62,698 nucleotides of DNA, from contig CABUHE010000008.1 of assembly GCA_902491375.1 (NCBI GenBank), positions 1 through 62,698 of the forward strand. The letters are read 5' to 3'. The notes beneath the pieces were generated by a model. The model did no database searches, was not told the DNA's origin, and saw nothing but the letters and a program-made list of their open reading frames with translations. The DNA comes from an uncultured Prevotella sp. Its GTDB lineage: Bacteria > Bacteroidota > Bacteroidia > Bacteroidales > Bacteroidaceae. Shown here one piece after another: positions 35,403-43,696 of the stretch (its first letter is position 1; every line of letters starts with the position of its first letter). The translations under genes and the position numbers were made by a program.

Positions 35403-37536
35403 CCTGACAGCCGCGGCAGGAGCAATGGCCTGCATGCCCGAACTGCCGTCGCACAACTCATATATGTTCAGCGTATTCCGCCGAGAGGCTCTCACATCAC
35501 CGTTCCGCGAGGATATGAACGACTGGTGGAAACGCTACGGCGGCCAGCCTGAAAGCACAGACGAGAACTACTATCAGTACAACCATGAGCGTATAGACAG
35601 CATTGCACGCCGCAACGGCGACCGCCAGATGCTACGCTACATGAGTCTGCTCGACGCTTATCTCAACGTAAGCGAGAATATAAGCATGGACGCATGGAAC
35701 TATCCTACGAAACAGGAGCTTGCCTCACGCGACAGCACTCTGCGCGCTCTGCTCGACGCCTGCGAGAAGTACAAGGGCGGACGTATGGATAAACAGTACG
35801 CACTGATGACCATGAGAGCCAACATGCTGCTGGGCCGTGACAAGGCTAACATGCTCTACTGGACGGCTACGGCAAGCAAACTGCCCAACGGAGTATGGCG
35901 CGAGATGTGCCGTAACATCTACGCACGCGCACTGCTCAACAGCGGACTGCGCCGCCAGGCGTGCGACATCTACGCCGAACAGGGCGACATGCAGAGCATA
36001 AAATGGTGTATGCGTAAGTACCGCAACATGGCCGGAATACGCAAAGTTTACTCAGAAAATCCCGACTCGCCCACCCTGCTATACCTTGTTCAAGACCTTG
36101 TGAACAATCTTCAGGAGACTCTTGACACGCGCGACGACAGTCCGTTCAGACTGCACACGGGCGGAACTGACATACGCAAAGTGGCCGACAGCGAGGCAAA
36201 CGAATTTCTGAATTTCGCCGATGAGGTTATAAAAGAGAAGCGCACACAGTCGCCTTGCCTGTGGCAAAGCGCGGCAGCCATGATAGAATATCTTATGGGC
36301 AACTATGACGAGGCTTACCGCAGAGCCGCACAGGCTGTCAAGATGGACGGCAGTCAGCGCATGAAAGACAACGCGCGCTGCATACGTATGCTGGCAAAGG
36401 CCACCACGATGAAGCTCGAAGGCAGCTCTACGGCATGGCTTACTGACGAGTTCCGCTGGCTCGACAGCAAGATTGAGGAGGAGCGCGGACGCTCAGGCGA
36501 ATACGCAAACCACTACACAGACGTCAAGGAGCGCATTGCCTACAACGTGCTGGCACCGCGCTACATAGCCGCAGGACGTCCCGAAATGGCGCTCGCGCTC
36601 ATTGGCATGGCTACCGAAAACGGCTTCAGCTTTGAGACTTCGGGCGACCATACAGCCGACAAGGACTTCAAATGGGGTGGCGACTGGCCGTGGAACCGCG
36701 ACTATTCATGGGGTAACGAATACTTCGAGGCTCTGTCGCAGACGTCTGCCGACACTCTGGCCGCATACTATTCATTCCTTACATCGGCAAAGAGCGACCT
36801 GTTCGAGCACTACGTAGCGCAGCAGGTTTACGCAAACAAGGACTATTACAACGACCTTATCGGCACACGATACATGGCCGAAGGACGCTTCGCCGAGGCC
36901 GTGCCTTATCTTGAGCGTGTAAGTCTTGACTTCATCTCACGCCAGAACATCAGTTGGTACATGGCTAACAGAAATTACACTGAAGCCCGCTGGTTCAACA
37001 GACAGCTGCCCAACACGTATGAAACTGACGGCCCTGACAAGGGAGAACCTAAGGAAAACCTGAAACTGAAATACTGCAAGGAGATGATTCAGATGCAGTC
37101 AAGCTATAACCTCGCGACTGCCGGAGAGCAGAAAGAAGCACAGGCTTACGAGCTTGCGGTGCGCTATTATCAGGCATCGTGCTACGGCGACTGCTGGTTC
37201 CTGACACGTTACTCGCATAGTGTGAACGACAGCGCACGCGCCGGTGAACTTGACTTCGCAGCCAAAGCGATTGACTATCTCAGACAGAGCAGCCGCTCCG
37301 CCAATCTGAACACGCAGTACAAATCGCTCTACGCGCTGGCTTTCATCGACATAGAACCGTGGTATGAGGTTACTTACGACAGCGAATACAACCTCGTAAT
37401 AATTCCTCACACTGCCTCAGCGCAATACAAAGCACTGGCAGCACTGAGCCGCTTCGCGCACGAACATCCGCAGAATATCGACCGGTACACAACACGCTGC
37501 GACGTACTTAAACAGTTTGAGAAACTGTCAGAATAA
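35365..37536 (+). CDS. Secreted helical-repeat protein of unknown function
   Basis: The 723-residue protein has a signal peptide (SLTAAAGAMAC; the cysteine may be a lipidation site). It is mostly alpha-helical, with repeats resembling TPRs (for example NYDEAYRRAAQAVKMDGSQRM and FAEAVPYLERVSLDF). No enzymatic motif was seen. Its start lies inside the end of the preceding lipoprotein gene (38-nt overlap; ATG 35371 is an alternative start). The two probably form an envelope complex in which this protein is a scaffold, but this rests on position only. Confidence 0.78.
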   Translation: MTMRRYLITAIFSLTAAAGAMACMPELPSHNSYMFSVFRREALTSPFREDMNDWWKRYGGQPESTDENYYQYNHERIDSIARRNGDRQMLRYMSLLDAYLNVSENISMDAWNYPTKQELASRDSTLRALLDACEKYKGGRMDKQYALMTMRANMLLGRDKANMLYWTATASKLPNGVWREMCRNIYARALLNSGLRRQACDIYAEQGDMQSIKWCMRKYRNMAGIRKVYSENPDSPTLLYLVQDLVNNLQETLDTRDDSPFRLHTGGTDIRKVADSEANEFLNFADEVIKEKRTQSPCLWQSAAAMIEYLMGNYDEAYRRAAQAVKMDGSQRMKDNARCIRMLAKATTMKLEGSSTAWLTDEFRWLDSKIEEERGRSGEYANHYTDVKERIAYNVLAPRYIAAGRPEMALALIGMATENGFSFETSGDHTADKDFKWGGDWPWNRDYSWGNEYFEALSQTSADTLAAYYSFLTSAKSDLFEHYVAQQVYANKDYYNDLIGTRYMAEGRFAEAVPYLERVSLDFISRQNISWYMANRNYTEARWFNRQLPNTYETDGPDKGEPKENLKLKYCKEMIQMQSSYNLATAGEQKEAQAYELAVRYYQASCYGDCWFLTRYSHSVNDSARAGELDFAAKAIDYLRQSSRSANLNTQYKSLYALAFIDIEPWYEVTYDSEYNLVIIPHTASAQYKALAALSRFAHEHPQNIDRYTTRCDVLKQFEKLSE

Positions 37537-37611
37537 GGCATCGCAGCGCGTTGCGCTGTCATCTTTTATACTAAAAATAGGATTTTATTTCCATATTAAC
37601 TGTAAAAATGT

Positions 37612-37619
37612 TAATTTTG
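37612..37619 (+). promoter_or_regulatory. -7 element of the GNAT-like gene
   Basis: TAATTTTG matches the consensus 33 nt before ATG 37652. It supports that start over the longer in-frame extension to 37517. Confidence 0.5.
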
Positions 37620-37651
37620 CACGTTTAAACAACGTCTCAAAATATAAGGAA

Positions 37652-38800
37652 ATGTCATCTGTAACAATAAAGAAAGTAAGCAGCAGGAAAGACCTTGAAC
37701 GCTTCATAGACTTCCATTACGACCTCTACGAAGGCTGCGAACAGGACGTACCCAACCTGTTCAGCGACGAGATGAACACCCTCGACAAAACGAAGAACGC
37801 CGCGTTCGAGTTCAGCGAGGCAGAATACTTCATGGCCTTCTATGAAGACGGGCGCATGGCAGGACGCGTTGCGGCCATCATAAACCACCGCGCAAACAAG
37901 CGCTGGGGGCGCAAGTGCGTGCGCTTCGGCTGGGTTGACTTCGTCGATGACCTCGACGTGTCACGCGCATTGTTCCAGGCAGTGGAGGACTACGGCAAGT
38001 CAAAGGGCATGGACGAGATGATAGGTCCGCTCGGATTCACTGACCTCGACCCCGAAGGCATGCTCACATGGGGTTTCGACCAGCTCGGCACAATGCCCAC
38101 AATATACAACTATCCGTACTATCCCGAGCACATGGAGAAGCTGGGCGGATTCGAGAAGGACAACGACTATGTTGAGTTTAAGCTCATGGTGCCCGATAAA
38201 GTGCCTGAGAAATACACCAAGATAGCCGAGATGATACAGAAACGCTACAATCTGCACGTGCGCAAACTGACTAAAAAAGACGTGTTTGAAGGCGGTTACG
38301 GCAAGAAGATGTTCGACCTTATCAACACCTGCTTCAAAGACCTTTACGGTTATTCGGAACTTTCGGAGAAGCAGATTCAGCAGTACATCAAGATGTATTT
38401 CCCTATGGCTGACCTCAGTCTGATTACCGTTGTAGAAGACTGGAGCGCCGAGAAAAAGCCCGTTGCCGTAGGTATTACTATCCCGTCACTGGCACGCGCA
38501 CTTCAGAAATGCCATCGCGGAAGGCTATTCCCGTTCGGTTGGTGGCACATTCTGCGCGCCCTCAAGGCACACAAGACTGAAGGCGTAGACCTTCTCCTGC
38601 TTGGTGTTCTGCCTGAATACCGCATGAAGGGAGCCAACGCTCTTATGTTCTACGACCTCATTCCGCGCTATCAGGCTTACGGATTCAAATGGGGCGAGAG
38701 CCAAGTTGAGATGGAAACAAACGAGAATGTGCAGAGCCAATGGCAATATCTTGAGACCAAAATGCACAAACGCAGACGCTGCTATAAGAAATGGCTGTAG
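37652..38800 (+). CDS. GNAT-like N-acetyltransferase-family protein
   Basis: This 382-residue cytoplasmic protein is widespread in Bacteroidales as a putative acyltransferase. The N-terminal 200 residues (SRKDLERFIDFHYDLYEG, MIGPLGFTDLDPEGMLTWGF) precede a C-terminal acetyltransferase-like part (LLLLGVLPEYRMKGANALMF), where the VLPEYRMKGAN segment resembles the GNAT acetyl-CoA loop. The substrate is unknown. The start is chosen from the -7 element at 37612. A GC-rich hairpin follows the stop codon directly. Confidence 0.75.
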   Translation: MSSVTIKKVSSRKDLERFIDFHYDLYEGCEQDVPNLFSDEMNTLDKTKNAAFEFSEAEYFMAFYEDGRMAGRVAAIINHRANKRWGRKCVRFGWVDFVDDLDVSRALFQAVEDYGKSKGMDEMIGPLGFTDLDPEGMLTWGFDQLGTMPTIYNYPYYPEHMEKLGGFEKDNDYVEFKLMVPDKVPEKYTKIAEMIQKRYNLHVRKLTKKDVFEGGYGKKMFDLINTCFKDLYGYSELSEKQIQQYIKMYFPMADLSLITVVEDWSAEKKPVAVGITIPSLARALQKCHRGRLFPFGWWHILRALKAHKTEGVDLLLLGVLPEYRMKGANALMFYDLIPRYQAYGFKWGESQVEMETNENVQSQWQYLETKMHKRRRCYKKWL

Positions 38801-38828
38801 ATTTCCAGCCGGCAAGCCGGCGGGAAAT
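38801..38828 (+). terminator. Hairpin at the end of the GNAT-like gene
   Basis: ATTTCC pairs with GGAAAT, and within it GCCGG pairs with CCGGC around a CAAG loop, with one A-G mismatch between the stems. It follows the stop codon immediately. The downstream sequence is A-rich rather than T-rich, so termination strength is uncertain. Confidence 0.55.
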
Positions 38829-38856
38829 AATTAAAAATTAAAAAGTAAAAATTAAA
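38827..38856. repeat. Left inverted repeat of the four-helix-bundle cassette
   Basis: This AT-rich 30-bp sequence is the inverted counterpart of 39821-39850; 26 of 30 positions match when reverse-complemented. Together they enclose the 66-nt tandem repeats and the four-helix-bundle gene. Confidence 0.6.
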
Positions 38857-39396
38857 CAGCGCTATTTATGGCTGGCGGTAATCATATCGACTTAAACCCG
38901 CTGAAGTGGAGTAATAATTAACAAAATAATTAAACAGCGCTATTTATGGCTGGCGGTAATCGTATCAACTAAGACCTGCTGAAGTGGAGTAATAATTAAA
39001 TAGCGCTATTTATAGCTGGCGGTAATAATATCGACTAAAACCCGCTGAAGTGGAGTAATAATTAAACAGCGCTATTTATAGCTGGCGGTAATAATATCGA
39101 CTAAAACCCGCTGAAGTGGAGTAATAATTAAACAGCGCTATTTATGGCTGGCGGTAATAATATCGACTAAAACTCGCTGAACTGGAGTAATAATTAAACA
39201 GCGCTATTTATGGCTGGCGGTAATAATATCGACTTAAACCCGCTGAAGTGGAGTAATAATTAAACAGCGCTATTTATGGCTGGCGGTAATAATATCGACT
39301 TAAACCCGCTGAAGTGGAGTAATAATTAAACAGCGCTATTTATGGCTGGCGGTAATAATATCGACTAAAACCCGCCGAAGTGGAGTAATAATTAAA
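38857..39396 (+). repeat. Eight tandem 66-nt repeats that copy a translation start
   Basis: Copies begin with CAGCGCTATTT (TAGCGC in copy 3) at 38857, 38935, 39001, 39067, 39133, 39199, 39265 and 39331. The spacing is 66 nt apart from the first interval of 78 nt, which holds a 12-nt insertion. Each has ATG (ATA in copies 3 and 4) 11 nt after its start, followed by a mini-reading frame. Copies 1, 6 and 7 encode 17 residues (MAGGNNIDLNPLKWSNN in 6 and 7), and copies 2, 5 and 8 stop after eight codons. The real gene downstream starts with the same spacing and MADGNNI, so the units look like duplicates of its start region. No spacers exist, so this is not a CRISPR array. Confidence 0.93.
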
Positions 39397-39407
39397 CAAA
39401 AATGGTT

Positions 39408-39773
39408 ATGGCTGACGGCAATAACATTGTGAAAGAAAAGGCGGAGAAGTTCGCCATACGCATTGTTAAGTGCAGCCGGTTCATAAGAGATACTAAACGT
39501 GAATACTCGCTTGCTGACCAGCTGCTGCGTTGCGGCACAAGCATAGGTGCCAATCTTTATGAAGCTGAATTTGCACAGAGCAAGGCCGACTTTATAAGCA
39601 AGATGAGCATCGCGCTTAAAGAAGCGTCAGAAACCAAATATTGGCTGTGGCTGCTCCACTCGACAGATATACTGGAAGACAAGATTTACTACTCAATGAA
39701 CACCGACTTGAAGAACATCATAAGTCTTCTTGTCTCTATATTGAGGTCGTTGAAAGGTATAGAAAGCAAGTAA
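39408..39773 (+). CDS. Four-helix-bundle protein (S23/23S rRNA IVP family)
   Basis: This 121-residue protein matches the four-helix-bundle family related to proteins encoded in 23S rRNA intervening sequences and to the Avd accessory protein of diversity-generating retroelements. Diagnostic segments are LADQLLRCGTSIGANLYEAEFAQSKADFI and SIALKEASETKYWLWLL (each shortened here to its core). The family's role is not settled; related proteins bind nucleic acid. I choose ATG 39408 because it aligns exactly with the ATG of the upstream 66-nt repeats; ATG 39402 is in frame and possible. The gene, its repeats and flanking inverted repeats form a self-contained cassette between the GNAT-like gene and parE. 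No reverse transcriptase is nearby. Confidence 0.88.
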   Translation: MADGNNIVKEKAEKFAIRIVKCSRFIRDTKREYSLADQLLRCGTSIGANLYEAEFAQSKADFISKMSIALKEASETKYWLWLLHSTDILEDKIYYSMNTDLKNIISLLVSILRSLKGIESK

Positions 39774-39820
39774 CAGCTTGCGACGCCACATGCAGCCGCC
39801 ACAATGTATCAGCCGCGATG

Positions 39821-39850
39821 TTTAATTTTTAACTTTTAATTGTTAATTTT
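39821..39850. repeat. Right inverted repeat of the four-helix-bundle cassette
   Basis: The sequence TTTAATTTTTAACTTTTAAT and the following 10 nt match the reverse complement of 38827-38856 at 26 of 30 positions. It ends inside a TAATTTTG element eight nt before the parE start. Confidence 0.6.
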
Positions 39851-39851
39851 G
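39844..39851 (+). promoter_or_regulatory. -7 element for parE inside the right inverted repeat
   Basis: TAATTTTG matches the -7 consensus and lies 7 nt before the parE ATG at 39859. A transcript from here would be almost leaderless. No -33 TTTG was found at 19-21 nt, so the cassette may supply only part of the promoter. Confidence 0.35.
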
Positions 39852-39858
39852 GAATTTT

Positions 39859-41787
39859 ATGAGCGAAGAGAATAAAATTACAACTTCTTATACAGACGAA
39901 AACATCAGGCACCTGTCTGACATGGAGCACGTGCGCACACGTCCCGGTATGTATATCGGACGACTCGGCGACGGCTCAATGCCGGAGGACGGAATATATG
40001 TATTGCTGAAAGAAGTCATCGACAACTCTATCGACGAGTTTAAGATGAAAGCCGGCAAGAGGATTGAGATTGACCTTGAAGACAACCTGCGTGCAACTGT
40101 CCGCGACTATGGACGAGGCATTCCGCAGGGCAAACTTATTGAGGCTGTCAGCGTACTGAACACCGGCGGAAAGTATGACTCAAAGGCGTTCAAGAAGAGC
40201 GTCGGCCTCAACGGTGTCGGCATAAAGGCCGTCAATGCGCTTAGCTCCAAGTTTGAGGTAAGGTCTTACCGCGACGGTGTGGTGCGCACGGTGAAGTTCG
40301 AAAGGGGCGTTCTTAAAAGCGACGTGACAGAAGACACGCAGGACGAGAACGGTACATACGTGTTCTTTGAGCCCGACAACACGCTGTTCAAGAACTACAC
40401 TTTCCATAACGACTTCGTCGAAACGATGCTCCGCAACTACACTTACCTTAACACGGGGCTTACCATAATGTTCAACGGTCGCCGCATATTGAGCCGCAAC
40501 GGACTTGAAGACCTGCTGAACGACACGATGACCACCGACGGCATTTATCCCATAATCCACCTTAAAGGCGAAGACATCGAGATAGCATTCACCCACACCA
40601 ACCAGTACGGAGAGGAATACCACTCGTTCGTCAACGGCCAGCACACTACTCAGGGAGGTACCCATCAGAGCGCGTTCAAGGAGCACATAGCCAAGACCAT
40701 AAAGGAGTTTTTCAACAAAAACTTCGAATATACCGACATACGCAACGGCCTCGTTGCCGCCATCGCCGTAAACGTGGAGGAGCCGATGTTCGAGAGTCAG
40801 ACTAAAATCAAGCTCGGCTCGCTGACCATGAGTCCTGACGGCGTGAGCGTGAACAAGTACGTCGGCGACTTCATTAAGACCGAAGTAGACAACTATCTGC
40901 ACAAACACACCGACGTGGCAGAGGTTATGCTCCAGAAGATACAGGCTTCGGAGAAGGAGCGAAAGGAAATGGCCGGAGTAACAAAGCTGGCACGCGAGCG
41001 CGCAAAGAAGGCCAACCTGCACAACCGCAAGCTGCGTGACTGCCGCATACACTTCAGCGACGTGAAGAACGACCGCAAGGAAGAAAGCTCCATATTCATA
41101 ACAGAGGGTGACTCTGCGAGCGGTTCTATCACAAAGAGCCGCGACGTAAACACCCAAGCCGTGTTCTCACTTCGAGGCAAACCGCTAAACTCTTTCGGTC
41201 TGACAAAGAAGGTTGTGTATGAGAACGAGGAGTTCAACCTGTTGCAGGCTGCACTCGACATAGAGGACGGACTTGACACCCTGCGCTACAACAAGGTTAT
41301 CGTGGCGACCGATGCCGATGTCGACGGCATGCACATACGCCTGCTTATCATCACTTTCTTCCTGCAATTCTTCCCCGAACTGATAAAGAAAGGCCACGTC
41401 TACGTATTGCAGACGCCGCTCTTCCGTGTCAGAAACAAGCGCACGAAAATACGCAACAAGAAAGTACTTGATGAAGTAAAAGGCACTAAGGGCGACTTCA
41501 TAACACGCTACTGTTACAGCGAAGACGAACGTCTGAAAGCCATAACAGAGCTTGGCCCTGACCCTGAGATAACACGATTCAAAGGTCTCGGCGAGATTAG
41601 TCCTGACGAGTTCCGCAACTTCATTGGCCCTGACATGCGCCTTGAACAGGTTACGCTGCACAAGACCGACCAGGTGCACAAGCTCCTGGAATATTACATG
41701 GGCAAGAACACACCGCAGCGTCAGAACTTCATCATTGACAATCTGGTAATCGAGGAAGACCGTCCCGAAGAAGGAGAAGTATTCTAA
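39859..41787 (+). CDS. parE: DNA topoisomerase IV subunit B (type IIA, ATPase subunit)
   Basis: The 642-residue protein has the GHKL ATPase domain (RTRPGMYIGRLGDGS, EVIDNSIDEF, NGVGIKAVNALS), a transducer domain, and the TOPRIM domain with its acidic residues (FITEGDSASGS; DADVDGMHIRLL). It hydrolyses ATP to drive strand passage by topoisomerase IV and partners with ParC. The length and PGMYIGRLGDGSMPEDG insert fit the Bacteroidetes ParE rather than GyrB. An S41 peptidase gene starts 54 nt downstream. The parC gene is not in the window. Confidence 0.93.
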   Translation: MSEENKITTSYTDENIRHLSDMEHVRTRPGMYIGRLGDGSMPEDGIYVLLKEVIDNSIDEFKMKAGKRIEIDLEDNLRATVRDYGRGIPQGKLIEAVSVLNTGGKYDSKAFKKSVGLNGVGIKAVNALSSKFEVRSYRDGVVRTVKFERGVLKSDVTEDTQDENGTYVFFEPDNTLFKNYTFHNDFVETMLRNYTYLNTGLTIMFNGRRILSRNGLEDLLNDTMTTDGIYPIIHLKGEDIEIAFTHTNQYGEEYHSFVNGQHTTQGGTHQSAFKEHIAKTIKEFFNKNFEYTDIRNGLVAAIAVNVEEPMFESQTKIKLGSLTMSPDGVSVNKYVGDFIKTEVDNYLHKHTDVAEVMLQKIQASEKERKEMAGVTKLARERAKKANLHNRKLRDCRIHFSDVKNDRKEESSIFITEGDSASGSITKSRDVNTQAVFSLRGKPLNSFGLTKKVVYENEEFNLLQAALDIEDGLDTLRYNKVIVATDADVDGMHIRLLIITFFLQFFPELIKKGHVYVLQTPLFRVRNKRTKIRNKKVLDEVKGTKGDFITRYCYSEDERLKAITELGPDPEITRFKGLGEISPDEFRNFIGPDMRLEQVTLHKTDQVHKLLEYYMGKNTPQRQNFIIDNLVIEEDRPEEGEVF

Positions 41788-41841
41788 CGCAGCACGGAAA
41801 GGCTGCCGGAATGCTCCCGAACCACAAAAAACAACAAACAA

Positions 41842-43431
41842 ATGAAGAATAAAGCACTACCAATATTACTGCTGTATCTTTTCGTATCACTCCTGCCTGC
41901 AAAGGCACAATTGGCTATCGACTTCTCGAAAGACAGTCCGATACGCAAGCTCCAGATAGCCGAAATGGCTATAAACAACCTCTACGTCGACTCAGTTGAC
42001 GAGAAAAAGCTCGTAGAGGACGCTATACGCGGAATGCTCGAGAAACTCGACCCACACTCATCTTACTCTAACCCGGAAGAAGTGAAAGCACTGACCGAAC
42101 CGCTGCAGGGCAACTTCGAGGGCATAGGCGTTCAGTTCAACATGGTAGACGACACTCTGCTCGTTATCCAGCCTGTATCAAAAGGCCCGTCAGAGAAAGT
42201 CGGCATCATGGCAGGCGACCGCATCGTGACGGTCAATGACACCACAATAGCCGGCGTGAAGATGAAGCGCGAGGAGATAATGCGCCGCCTACGCGGTCCT
42301 AAAGGCACAAAAGTAGAACTCGGCATTGTGCGCCGCGGAGTGGCTGAAACACTGAATTTCACCGTCAAGCGCGACAAGATACCCGTAAAGAGCGTCGACG
42401 CCGTCTACATGATACGTCCCGGCATCGGCTACATAAGGATAGGCAACTTCGGCGCCACGACGTACGACGAGTTCATGCAGGGACTCCAACAGCTGAAAAG
42501 CCAGGGCATGACCGACCTCGTACTCGACCTCCAGGACAACGGCGGAGGCTACCTCGAGGCAGCCGTAAAGATAGCTAACGAATTTCTCGAGCGCAAAGAC
42601 CTCATAGTCTACATGGAGGGACGCCAGGCTCCGCGTGCCGACTATAACGCACAAGGCAACGGCAGCATGCGCCAGGGCCGCGTGTTCGTACTCGTCAACG
42701 AGTTCACGGCGTCGGCCGCCGAGATAGTCTCAGGCGCAATACAAGACCACGACCGCGGCACCATAATCGGGCGCCGCACCTTCGGCAAGGGCCTCGTACA
42801 GCGCCCCATACCCCTGCCCGACAACTCCATGATACGCCTAACAATAGCCCACTACTACACCCCTTCCGGCCGCTGCATACAGAAGCCTTACACCAAGGGC
42901 GACCGCGAAGACTACGCACTCGACTTCGAGAAGCGCCTCAAGCACGGCGAGCTGACCAACCGCGACAGCATACACTTCGCCGACTCGCTGAAGTTCTACA
43001 CACTGAAGAAGCACCGCCCCGTATACGGCGGAGGCGGTATAATGCCCGACGTGTTCGTACCGCTCGACACGCTCCAGTACACCAAGTTCCACCGCCAGCT
43101 CGTGCTCAAGGGCATAGTAATCAACACCGACCTGCGCTACATCGACAACCACCGCGACCAGCTTAAGTCGCTCTTCCCCACGTTCGAGTCGTTCCGCGAC
43201 GGATTCCAGGTGCCCCAACAGCTCGTAGACGACGTGCTGAAAGAGGGCGAGAAGCAGAACGTCAAGCCGAAAGACGACGACGAACTGCAAAAGACGCTGC
43301 CCTACCTGAAGACGCAACTCAAGGCGCTGATAGCCCGCGACCTGTTCGACATGAGCGAATACTTCCAGATAATCAACGAAACGAGCGACATCGTGAACAA
43401 GGCCATCGAACTTACACAAGCCAAGGAATAA
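41842..43431 (+). CDS. S41-family C-terminal processing peptidase (CtpA/Prc-like)
   Basis: This 529-residue exported protease has a signal peptide (LLPAKAQ) and a short helical region. A PDZ domain (about 85-165; GIGVQFNMVDDTLLVIQP, GIMAGDRIVTVNDT) precedes the S41 catalytic domain. The nucleophile is Ser in FTASAAEIVSGA and the general-base lysine is in GRRTFGKGLVQ. It degrades or trims periplasmic proteins, often at C-termini. It follows parE by 54 nt and may share a transcript; a strong terminator at 43460 closes the unit. In other Bacteroidales the coaD gene is often between them, but here coaD is found at 48.2 kb. Confidence 0.93.
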   Translation: MKNKALPILLLYLFVSLLPAKAQLAIDFSKDSPIRKLQIAEMAINNLYVDSVDEKKLVEDAIRGMLEKLDPHSSYSNPEEVKALTEPLQGNFEGIGVQFNMVDDTLLVIQPVSKGPSEKVGIMAGDRIVTVNDTTIAGVKMKREEIMRRLRGPKGTKVELGIVRRGVAETLNFTVKRDKIPVKSVDAVYMIRPGIGYIRIGNFGATTYDEFMQGLQQLKSQGMTDLVLDLQDNGGGYLEAAVKIANEFLERKDLIVYMEGRQAPRADYNAQGNGSMRQGRVFVLVNEFTASAAEIVSGAIQDHDRGTIIGRRTFGKGLVQRPIPLPDNSMIRLTIAHYYTPSGRCIQKPYTKGDREDYALDFEKRLKHGELTNRDSIHFADSLKFYTLKKHRPVYGGGGIMPDVFVPLDTLQYTKFHRQLVLKGIVINTDLRYIDNHRDQLKSLFPTFESFRDGFQVPQQLVDDVLKEGEKQNVKPKDDDELQKTLPYLKTQLKALIARDLFDMSEYFQIINETSDIVNKAIELTQAKE

Positions 43432-43459
43432 GCCGTCAAGGCACTTGTTTATACATAAA

Positions 43460-43511
43460 GTCCGGCCGCCGGCCGTTCCGTAACCATACGCGGAACGGCC
43501 GGTTGCCGGAC
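43460..43511 (+). terminator. Intrinsic terminator after the S41 peptidase gene
   Basis: Two stacked stems, GTCCGG/CCGGAC and CCGGCCGTTCCG/CGGAACGGCCGG, with a 10-nt loop are followed by CTCTTTTT. It lies 28 nt after the stop codon. Confidence 0.9.
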
Positions 43512-43696
43512 TCTTTTTGCACCCTGCACCCAAAACAACAAGCCTGCGGACGGCAAAATGGCGCACGCACACGCCGCACGACTGTTATACAATGTTAAAA
43601 TTTATGCCCTTCCCATTGCCGTAAGCACAAAATCGCATATCTTTGTAATATCAAAATGATATCATAATTTATTGTCTAATATAAAACAAAAGACCT

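Noticed and set aside
38857..39396. CRISPR array interpretation of the 66-nt repeats
   Set aside because: The full 66 nt is repeated without variable spacers, and the repeat is related to the start of the following gene.
38827..39850. Diversity-generating retroelement
   Set aside because: The four-helix-bundle protein is related to Avd, but no reverse transcriptase, template repeat or variable repeat pair was found nearby.
40180..41157. Long antisense reading frame (325 codons) within parE
   Set aside because: It is the mirror of a high-confidence gene; its protein has the Val/Leu/Arg-rich composition typical of antisense frames and no motif.
42838..43572. 244-codon antisense reading frame over the S41 peptidase gene
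   Set aside because: It overlaps a clear gene on the other strand and shows only composition-driven low-complexity sequence.
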